Origin: Bicyclus anynana
Lineage: Eukaryota; Arthropoda; Insecta; Lepidoptera; Nymphalidae
Direction: 5' to 3'
Assembly (NCBI RefSeq): GCF_947172395.1
Contig: NC_069104.1
Coordinates: 11,993,355-12,057,354, forward strand
Length of the DNA: 64,000 nt
Every line of letters starts with the position of its first letter. The first letter of the stretch is position 1. Below, piece after piece: positions 55,759 through 64,000 of this stretch. The notes under the pieces were generated by a model that had not been told where the DNA came from, made no database searches, and worked only from the letters and a program-made list of their open reading frames with translations. A program made the translations under genes and the position numbers.

Positions 55759-56165
55759 ATTCTATACACACACCTCACAAATATAAAATATCTTTAAATA
55801 ATAATAAATTAAATAAAGTAATTTTCGCAGGCTAATTAACATCAAAATGTAACAATTACCTATCCACTTTTAGAAATTATACACTGGTTTGAAAAGTTTT
55901 TTTTAATTACTTTTAATTTTTTTTTTTGATGACCTTTTCGAAATTGAATATTCAATAATGATTAACTTATAGACAGATAAGTTATCAACGCAGAGCCCAG
56001 ACCGCATACAAGGGCTTTATAGAAATTTCTTAGAAGAAAGTAATGTTCAGTAGTAGGTAGCCTGATCTAGTAGATTAGTTTATTAGTAGGTTGTTCCACC
56101 CAGGATCTCATGTTCCGAAACCACATGGGTTATTGGACCAACGAGGCATTTGGGGTATTCATCAT

Positions 56166-56490
56166 TATCAACCCGTATCAATCGATATCAGCAATGAGCC
56201 GTGCTGAGCTCGAGTATCCTCTCAGAAAGAGAGGGGTTGGCCAATAGTCCACCACGCTGGCCCAATGCGGATTGGCAGACTTCACATACGCAGAGAATTA
56301 ATAAAATTCTCTGGTATGCAGGTTTCCTCACGATGTTTTTCCTTCACGGTTGGAGACACGTGATAATTAAAGTTTTAAAATGCATATAACTGAAAAGTTG
56401 GAGGTGCATGCCCCGGACCAGATTCAAACCTACACCCTTCCGGAATTGGAGGCAGAGTGACCTCTGCCTCCGATTCCGGAAGAGTGTATC
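56166..56490 (-). mobile_element. SINE-A copy with inverted head
   Basis: Reverse SINE-A whose head region is directly followed by an inverted copy of itself (CTCTGCCTCCGATTCCGGA), giving a short head-to-head hairpin at 56435-56485. Confidence 0.78.
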
Positions 56491-57274
56491 CACGGCATTT
56501 GCGGTATTATTAGCTATTAATTAGTACTAAACGCCAAGGTGTCGATGGCTTATATATAAATACTTTACTATTAAAACTTTTTTGAATACTTCAAAAGAAA
56601 CCTATTAGGTAAATAATAAGTGGTTACAATACTTGTTTTAATTTTTTACACTCTAAAAACGGTTATGAAGTATAATTTTATGCTTATTAAAACTTTACTC
56701 ATAACTGAACTTATGGCTTGACAAAAAACAATAGGTTGAAATACTTTGTCTATGGTAATAAAAAGAAATTCTTCACTTACGACTGTTTAATAGTTCAGAG
56801 ATGATTAAATAAAAAAAAAATGTCTAGACCCTAGAGCCAATTATTCTATATTTTTTTTTAGAAAATTTCAATACAGTTTTATTTTCTAATTATTTTCTAA
56901 TTTCTAATTAGCTTTTTGGATACATATAGGGTACATATTTTTACACGCTGTATATTAGCTTCACTTATAAATATGTATGTAAAAAATCTTGGGATCTTAA
57001 TTTGGGATCTTGGGATATTTTCGGGCTTCGATTAGGATGAAATTTTGTACACGCTCTGAGTTCTAATGACAATATTTTACTAGCTAAGAAACGTCATTAC
57101 AAATCCAATATGGCGGCCTCCCCAGGATGGCGGACTGGCTGATTGAAATCCACCCCCATGATATGACTCACGTGATACAAAGTCGAAGTAAGTCCTACAT
57201 ACGGGGTCCTTAGTCATGAGCTGCTGCAAACTTGCAAAGTTGTAAGATGACTAGCGATTGCTACCCATTTTTTA

Positions 57275-57600
57275 TTTTTATTTTTATTCTTTACAAGTTA
57301 GCCCTTGACTACAATCTCACCTGATCGCTAGTGATGATGCAATCTAAGATGGAAGCGGGCTAACTTATTAGAAGGATGATGAAAATCCACACCTCTTTCG
57401 GTTTCTACATGACATCCTACCGGAACGCTAAATCGCTTGGCGGTACGTCTTTGCCGGTAGGGTGGTAACTAGCCACGGCCAAAGCCTCCCACCAGCCTGA
57501 TCTGGACCAATTAAGAAAACCTCAATCGGCCCAGCCGGGGATCGAAGAACCTCCATCTTGTATATCCACCACGCATACCACTGCGCCACGGAGTTGGTAT
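57275..57600 (-). mobile_element. SINE-B copy, near full length
   Basis: Reverse copy from TTCTTTACAAGTTAGCCCTT to the head complement CCACTGCGCCACGGAG. Confidence 0.85.
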
Positions 57601-57949
57601 GGTATGGTTGTTCTCAATGATAATTTTATACTATAGATCGGTTACGTCCCTACAAAATCACAGTAAAAAGTGATCCGAATAATAGGCTACAACACTGAGC
57701 GCACAGATGCAAAATTTTGTCTTTAATTCCATTATTTATTTATGTATATATAGTTTTTACACTTCCTGAACACACAACTCGACATTGTAGACGATATTTA
57801 GGTATTATTTGTTTAAATAACGTTCGTTGTTGACCACAACTAACATTGAGTTGACTATAAATTACCTCTTTTGAGCGCTTCATTTTTCATGCGCTAGTAA
57901 CACATCTAACAGTGGTTAATATCATTGTTTGTTCGTTCGTTCGTTATCA

Positions 57950-58248
57950 ACGCATATTAGGCTCACTGCTGAGTTCGAGTCTCCTCTTAGAATGAGAGGG
58001 GTTAGGCCAATAGTCCACCACGCTGGCCCAATGCGGGTTGGCAGACTTCACACACGCAGAGAATTTAGAAAATTCTTTGTTATGCAGGTTTCCTCACGAT
58101 GTTTTCCTTCACCGTTTGAGACACGGGATTTTTAATTTCTTAAAATGCACACATCTGAAAAGTTGGAGGTGCATGCCCCAGACCGGATTCGAACCCACAC
58201 CCTCCGGAATCGGAGACAGAGGTCATATCCACTAGGCTATCACGGCTC
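57950..58248 (-). mobile_element. SINE-A copy, near full length
   Basis: Reverse copy with intact B-box complement GGATTCGAACCC and head complement AGGCTATCACGGCTC. Confidence 0.86.
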
Positions 58249-58883
58249 TCATTGTTTGTACTATTATTATAGTGTCTGTCTTGCGTTTGTGTTAATAAGC
58301 TGGTAGTCGGCACCCCTGCTACATAGAGACATTCAAGACAAGTAATCCATCATATCTCGGCCTCGATTGCCACAGAGCGACAAAATGAAAACGCACAGTT
58401 TTTCCCCGCATTGCATTTCCTACAACAACAATCACATTTTTTACGTCAGCTCCGAACGAATGACGCAAAAACAGTGCAGCTAGGCGATTCAAAGAAAATT
58501 CACATGCTGGATTCGCTTGTGGAAGGTAATTTGTGTTTTTCTGAGCCACCGGGACCGCTTTGTCTTAGAAGGCGCTTTTTTGTGCCTCTCTGTTTCTTAA
58601 TACTTCGTGACTTGGATGGAATAGTCTTGAATCATGATTAAAAGCGCGGAATGAGGAATGCGTTTATATGTTTTCATATGCATGTCTTTTCTTGTATGTT
58701 GTCTGTGTTTGGAGGCTGTACATTCCTTTCGAACCTTTTTTGACTCGACCTCTGGTGGAGGGTTGTTTTTGGAGTAAATTTAATTATGGATAATGCTTTT
58801 TGGACAGGTTCTACAGTCTAAACCGTTTGGTAGATTCCAACGTCGATGTCAATGTCAGCACTGACCTGGCAAACGTTGTTCTT

Positions 58884-59111
58884 AACCGACCTCAAAAAAG
58901 GAGGAGGTTCTCAATTCGACGCGTATGTTTTTTTAAATTGTTGGTTAGCTTATAACTTCGTCATATTAAAATTATCTTACACCAATTTAAAATTCTTTTT
59001 TAGTTTGAATTAGTATACCTACTTTCAGATTTCCATGTAATTTTCTTGAAAATTGGTTTAGTAGTTTTGTGTTAAAATCAAAATAACTGAAATACGTCTT
59101 TGAAGTCGGTT
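58884..59111. mobile_element. TIR MITE (AACCGACCTC), second copy
   Basis: AACCGACCTCAAAAAAGGAG to CTTTGAAGTCGGTT, 228 bp, no coding. Confidence 0.7.
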
Positions 59112-59240
59112 CCATTTTTATGTTAAAATGATTATGTCATATTTTATTTGATTCAAAAATAGGGGGTAGAAAAGGTGGTCTATTTCAATCGCCCAAAATT
59201 GAAATGCAATACTGCTCTATAAAAAAAAGTCTTACCCAAC

Positions 59241-59309
59241 TCCCAAGTTTATGTTACGCATTTTAAAAACGCTGTCGTCGTTTTTAAAATGCGTAACATA
59301 AACTTGGGA
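59241..59309. repeat. 31 bp perfect hairpin
   Basis: Arms of 31 bp starting TCCCAAGTTTATGTTACGC with loop CTGTCGT. No flanking element recognised. Confidence 0.88.
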
Positions 59310-59965
59310 TTGCATTTGTTGTATTTGAACTCTCGTGCGAATGACGGTTTACAGATAGAATGGTAGTTTGTTTGCACTGAATAGTCTCTGATACTATCTA
59401 AGAAAAATTCTTAACCATTAGACTCCTACATCATCTCTTATAAACATAGGCTATATTTTTTCCCCGTATACCCACCAGAAGAGGAACTACGCGAATAATA
59501 CCGGGGTAACTGCCAGTAATATCATAAACTTAAAATTTACTTTTAATACATAATTAAAGATTTAAAATTATTATTAAAAATATAAAAATCTTTTTAAAAC
59601 ACAAAATTTAATCCAAATAGCATTAAATCTCAGTACAAGGTTTCTGAGAATCGTAATCTCATAACATACATACCTACATATTAACAAGAATTGCTCGTAT
59701 AAATTATAAAACTCAAGTATCAATACCGTTGCATCCATCTACGGTGCGCTACAAAAACAGCGAGTCTGTATAGGGCCGGAAAAACCGTGGAAACGCTGGA
59801 AAAACTGAGCTCACATGCCGCGAGCAAAAACTGCGAGACGCGGCACAGATACAGCCTTGCAGTGGGAACAGATAGCGTGGTTGCTAATCGTTACCGCTAA
59901 GCTGCATTGGCGAAGTGTGGTGGGCCCAGTGGTGTGCATAAGGTATTTAACTAGGGTATGCACTA

Positions 59966-60462
59966 TAATATCTGTTTTATTTTATTTTATTTATTTATAA
60001 AGGAAAACTTAATAAAAAGATAATAAAAGTAACAACATAGAAAACAGATTATAGCCAATTACAAGTTTTCGCAAATAAATTTTACATATTAGATAGCAAG
60101 CTCGCAAGGAAAACATACTTCAATAAAACATAATCCAATATAAAAAAAGAGATAATGATAATAATAATAGAGATAAATTAAAAGAAAAGTCGAAAGAGAA
60201 AACAAAAACAACAAAACTAAATTGATAAGTAAACAAGCTAGCTTAACATAAACAAGTTAAAGTACTGTGTGGCCAGTGATTTATGGGCAGTGGTAGCCGA
60301 GGTACAGATGAGGTCAATTTCCTGGTCAATCAATCTCAATTTATTAAAAGAAAGACATGACCGAGGTATATAGGAATTGTTTCTAAATTTAGTATGCGCA
60401 GACGCCTTACACAAAATTGAATGTGATCGAGGATGAGTATTAATTGGGACTCTGTACATAGA
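59966..60462 (-). pseudogene. 5'-truncated LINE fragment, reverse
   Basis: On the minus strand a peptide with SYIPRSCLSFNKLRLIDQEI resembles the C-terminus of Jockey/R1-like reverse transcriptases. Its tail (AAATAAATAAAATAAAA) ends at the left border of a 785 bp insertion. Confidence 0.5.
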
Positions 60463-60750
60463 CCCGTGATAGCCCAGTCGATGTGACCTCTGCCTCCGAT
60501 TCTGGAGGGAGTGGGTTCGAATCCGTGCCATGCACCTGCAACTTTTCAGTTGAAATTAAATATCACATGTCTCAAACGGTGAAGGAAAACATCGTGAGGA
60601 AACCTGCATACCAGAGAATTTTTTTAATTCTCTGCGTGTGTGAAGTCTTGCAATCCGCATTGGGCCAGCGTGGTGGACTATTGGCCTAACCTTTCTCATT
60701 CTGAGAGGAGACTCGAGCTCAGCAGTGAGCCAAATAAGAGTTGATAACGA
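60463..60750 (+). mobile_element. SINE-A copy inside a compound insertion
   Basis: Plus-strand SINE-A with head GTGATAGCCCAGTCGATGTG. Its last base coincides with the right border of a 785 bp insertion bounded by ATGCACTA duplications. Confidence 0.82.
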
Positions 60751-60875
60751 ATGCACTAAAAGTAAAAACTGGAAAAATCCTTGTCTAACTATGTATTTTG
60801 TGGTGCCAACATAGGTATTGAGCTCTTAGGGTAGGCAGTGCATTTTTGCGTCTATGAAGTGTACGCCACTGTGCG

Positions 60876-61029
60876 CTATAGCTTGGCAAGTTTTTTTGTG
60901 ACACTCCCATGATATGCGGGCGAAGGGGGGAAAGGACTGCGCGGGTGTAAAGTCAGCGCTCGGGGCATCGCTACTCCTCCCGGCCCGCGCTGACCATTGG
61001 GAGTTTTACGAATGAATTTGCCAAGCTAT
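60876..61029. mobile_element. TIR element, TTTGGCAAGTT family, short copy
   Basis: CTATAGCTTGGCAAG to TTTGCCAAGCTAT; slightly deleted interior. The clearest ends of the three copies. Confidence 0.72.
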
Positions 61030-61529
61030 TTAATCATCATCAGATTACTTCGAAGTCAAATATCATAAAGACAATGAACCGATTTAATAAAGTTTACGTT
61101 TTTTATTACCCAACCCCAAGAAGGGTTGTTTTTCTCGCGTATCTTATATGTAAGTTTGTAATATTCTTTATTACCTCATATCTTCCAAACAGTTGAACGG
61201 ATTTACGTAATTAAGATATCGTATTTGTCTTAATAACCTTAGATAGGTGTAGTTAAAAAAAATCAACACGACGACTGTGAAACGCTATAGACTCGAGATG
61301 ATTTTTTTTTTCTTATATTGCGATATGGGTATCAAATTAAAGGGCTCATCAAGAGGATTTCAAAATGGTATATTATGGCCATATTAAAAAAAAGCGAGAC
61401 GGATGAGCAGGTTAGGCAGTCGGCTTTTGTATATTTTTTAATTACTTTATTTCGAGCTTTCGACTATATTCTGATTTGAATCTTATAACCACACCGCTTT
61501 TTCAATGCGGATTATCTGTGTTATAATGT

Positions 61530-61795
61530 CGGCCTCCGTGGCGCAGTGTTATCGCGGTGGATTTACAAGATAGGGGTCCTGGGTTCGATCCCTGGGTTTT
61601 CTTAATTGGTCATGGTCTAGCTGGTGGGAGGCTTCGGCCGTGGCTAGTTCCACCACCCTACCTCCAAAGACGTATCTCCAAGCGATTCAGCGTTCCGGCA
61701 CGATGTCGTGTACAAACCGAAAGGGGTGTGGATTTTCATCCTACTCCTAAACAGTTAGCCCGTTTCCATCTAAGATTCCATCATCTTCTTAAACA
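61530..61795 (+). mobile_element. SINE-B copy
   Basis: Head GCCTCCGTGGCGCAGTGTTA, B-box GGGTTCGATCCC; a deletion removes part of the CCGGCTGGGCC block and the 3' end is cut. Confidence 0.82.
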
Positions 61796-61843
61796 AAAGG
61801 ATTCCTTTATTCCTTGGACTCACTGAGGTTTCGAACTAAATAA

Positions 61844-61960
61844 CTAGCCGATGCTCCGCGGTTTCAACCGCGTAGTTCCCGTTCCCGTCAGAATACGGGG
61901 ATAAAATATGGCCTATGACGCTCACACATAACGTGGCTTTCTATCGTTAAAAGAATTTTT
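61844..61960 (-). mobile_element. Helitron-like 3' end, reverse, with terminal hairpin
   Basis: On the minus strand it reads CGCGGTTGAAACCGCG (6 bp stem), then GAGCATCGGCTAG followed by T: the hairpin plus CTAG arrangement of Helitron 3' ends. Confidence 0.62.
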
Positions 61961-62603
61961 AAAATCCAGAGATTAAGACTTAAAAAACCTGATTTGAAAC
62001 TAGAGGAGCTTAAATTTAACAAATTTTTCAATAGTTAATATATAGTATAGTTAATATATTGACTACCTAAAGCTATTATATTAACTACATATTACAAAAA
62101 TAAAAAAGGGAAAACTAAATTTAAACTACGAGTATGTATATCTAAAGACTTCTATCTAAGATCGTCGTAGAATTCGTCCGAATCGATGTTCATTGGTAAA
62201 GTGTCCAGAAGGCTGGCAATATTGCCACGTTGTATGGCAATACTGGTTCTCTGAGAAAAATATAGGCCAGCTTATCTAATTTTATTTAGATGCTATGTAA
62301 TATTCACCCCACATATAAAAACCATTGGAATGTACGGAACATTCCAGCCCGACCGTTTCGCGCTTGCCACAATTTTTTAATCACCCTTCCATTCGTTTCA
62401 TTTGGCCGTGTTTTTCACAATACTGTTACACTATAATATTATACAGCCTCGAAGATAATTTTTTTGCCGCATGCATTTTATTTTGCCATTTACATAACTT
62501 CCCTTTTTGTCATGTTGGTCAGTTGTGTTAACTGCGTTGAGGAAAAAATATCATATGTCTTTGTCTTTTGTTAACACTGCATATTAGAATTATTATGATT
62601 ACT

Positions 62604-63000
62604 ATTAGCAGACGCCCGCGACTTTGTCCGCGTGGAAATCAGTGTCAAATAAATCTCAAAACAAACGTCAAATCAAACTTTCAGGCCCTATTTCACCACT
62701 TTAGGGGTTGAATTTTAAAAGTTTTTGAATTACATTATATTTCGTATTTTTTTATGATTTATGAACAAATTTTTAAAACTCTAATAATGAAGCATATTCC
62801 ATACAAACTTTCAACCCCTATTTCAACCCCTTCTCATTTTATTTACGCAATAAAACGTATCCTATAACCTTCTCCGTATTATGGTCTTAAATCGTGTTAA
62901 GTTTTATTTGAATTTATGTAGGAGTTTCAGCGTGATATTCGAATAACATAAAAACACGGACAGACAGACAGACAGACCAAAAATCTAAAAAAATATTTTT
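62604..63000 (-). mobile_element. Helitron-like element, reverse, 3' part
   Basis: TATTAGCAGACGCCCGCGAC begins the reverse 3' hairpin; then TTTCACCACTTTAGGGGTTG and a CAGACAGACAGAC stretch near 62955. Ends not defined. Confidence 0.4.
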
Positions 63001-63178
63001 AGCTTCAGTATCGATTATATAATGCCCCCCAACAAAAATTTTCAAAATATCTTCAATGTACAAAATGTACTAAATTCGTATTATACGTATAGATTCTAGA
63101 TGGCGCTGGCGTCCTTTATGCCACGCTAACGTTTGTTGTTACAAATGGTATATAAATATAGATATTTTACAGGGTGCT

Positions 63179-63437
63179 GGGGAGTGTTTCCCATAGCTCT
63201 GAGGTTATATGCTTAATAATATTTATAAAATAATATTTATTTTGTAAATAGATCTTAAAATGTGTACCCTTAAACGCATCCTTATAATTATGACGTAAAA
63301 CTTGGATCCTCAAAGTTTTACGTATTTTAAAATGCAAAGATAGATAATTATTTGATTTTTTAGTTAAAAAATATTACTTATGCAGTTCCTATAAGTGAAC
63401 TCGTCAACACCTTGAAGGTATGGTAAACACTCCCTGT
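63179..63437. mobile_element. TIR MITE related to 20488-21595
   Basis: ACAGGGTGCTGGGGAGTGTT to AAACACTCCCTGT, 259 bp. The interior shares CATCCTTATAATTATGACGT with the larger element. Confidence 0.72.
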
Positions 63438-63469
63438 ATATAAATTATCCTAGTACGTAATTACTGTTG

Positions 63470-63600
63470 AGTTTCTTGCCGGCTCTCTCGTCAGATCCTG
63501 CCTTCCGAAACGGTGGTAGTGGTGGTTCTTTACAAATAGTGAAACTTGACGTTTCAAAAGTGCTTCTAAACTAAACCTACTTGAAATATTAATGTAATAT
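63470..63600 (+). mobile_element. LINE 3' end fragment
   Basis: TTTCTTGCCGGCTCTCTCGT and GTGCTTCTAAACTAAACCTA match the copy at 20930; ends in the related TTGAAAT tail. Confidence 0.6.
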
Positions 63601-63770
63601 GAAACACGGCTAAAACTCACGTGATACAAATGTTGGAGTATGCTTGACTTGTTTCAAACCCTTAGTCATGATAAAATTAACACTCATTCAAAAAAAAAAG
63701 TAACTGAAATAAATGAATTTTGGATAGAAGCAGGCGTTACTTTGCGCAAGTTCATCATGATTATATAATG

Positions 63771-63989
63771 ATTTATTTATTTTGCTATCATCCGCGAAAA
63801 TTCGGCGAACCCATGCGATACAATGTGCAATTGCAAAGTCAATTTGCAATTGCACGTTGTAGAGTCAACATCTCCTGAGGATGCTCCGGTTTCGGGGTGA
63901 AACGTACGTAGAGAGTATTTTGTCGGACCTGGGTGACGTTGTCGCATGGGTTCGCCGAATTTTCGCGGATGATAGCAAAATAAATAAAT
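63771..63989. mobile_element. palindromic element with 48 bp arms and hammerhead-like core
   Basis: Arms 63771-63818 and 63942-63989 are exact inverted repeats (ATTTATTTATTTTGCTATCA and onward). Inside lie a second hairpin (63823-63859, around GTGCAATTGCAAA) and the stretch CTGAGGATGCTCCGG to GAAACGTACGTAGAGAG. Nothing codes. Probably a small non-autonomous mobile element. Confidence 0.7.
63871..63914 (+). ncRNA. candidate degenerate type I hammerhead ribozyme
   Basis: UCUC, then core CUGAGGA (63875-63881), stem II CUCCG/CGGGG with loop GUUU (63884-63897), GAAA (63899-63902), a two-pair stem III with loop GUAC, UA at 63909-63910, then GAGA closing stem I. One extra U (63882), a weak G-U pair and G at position 7 depart from the consensus, so activity is uncertain. 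Confidence 0.35.
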
Positions 63990-64000
63990 GAATTTTGATT

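Larger units (their letters stand above)
59927..60871. mobile_element. second hAT-like MITE copy, split by a later insertion
   Basis: Outer ends CAGTGGTGTGCA and GTACGCCACTG match the 2899-3060 element. It is interrupted at 59966-60750 by a LINE plus SINE insertion flanked by ATGCACTA. Confidence 0.7.
53556..64000. other. probable long intron or intergenic repeats
   Basis: No exon recognised. It carries five SINE-A copies, three SINE-B copies, LINE 3' ends, three TIR families, a 31 bp stem hairpin and the palindromic element at the right edge. If the 53453 exon is real, this is at least in part its first intron. Confidence 0.5.

Noticed and set aside
58411..58641. Possible second exon of the 53453 gene (frame with a GT after LDSLVEG)
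   Set aside because: No convincing acceptor, no recognisable domain, and codon composition is not different from the flanks.
60238..60531. 97-codon minus-strand gene
   Set aside because: C-terminal LINE remnant reading into a SINE-A copy; inside a transposon insertion.

Overview
The window reads as nuclear DNA of a moth or butterfly (Lepidoptera). Short GC-rich exons with GT-AG introns lie in AT-rich sequence crowded with short transposable elements, including two abundant tRNA-derived SINE families and Helitron ends of kinds I associate with lepidopteran genomes. There is no operon structure and no bacterial or viral gene. Species cannot be told from the sequence alone.

Three genes are supported. 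(1) Plus strand, 8767-16638: the 3' thirteen coding exons of a masquerade-type clip-domain serine protease homologue. It has five clip domains in tandem, a threonine-rich linker and a trypsin fold whose catalytic serine is glycine (GDGGGP). Its signal peptide and N-terminal exons are not recognised and probably lie upstream. (2) Minus strand, 40642-21646: a complete 20-exon kinesin-5 (KIF11/Eg5/Klp61F) gene of 1173 codons. It has the N-terminal motor, long coiled coil, BimC box, an unusual Asn/His/Ser-rich tail and a terminal exon with a KEN motif. The two genes are convergent, about 5 kb apart. (3) Plus strand, 53453-53555: a first coding exon with a clean GTAAGT donor, belonging to an unrecognised gene that must continue beyond the window or through a long intron. 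All exon phases of the two large genes join without a break.

Layout: 1-8766 repeats and possible 5' part of the masquerade gene; 8767-16638 masquerade; 16639-21645 AT-rich convergent intergenic DNA; 21646-40642 kinesin-5; 40643-53452 intergenic repeats with several CpG-rich patches; 53453-53555 orphan first exon; 53556-64000 repeats (intron of gene 3 or intergenic).

The mobile DNA is the richest part. About 15 copies each of SINE-A and SINE-B, several TIR/MITE families (some with visible 8-9 bp target duplications), Helitron 3' ends, truncated LINE 3' ends, a 600 bp purine-rich minisatellite inside kinesin-5, and several near-perfect hairpins are present. The most unusual item is a palindromic element at the right edge (63771-63989): perfect 48 bp arms enclose a second hairpin and a sequence that can be drawn as a degenerate type I hammerhead ribozyme.
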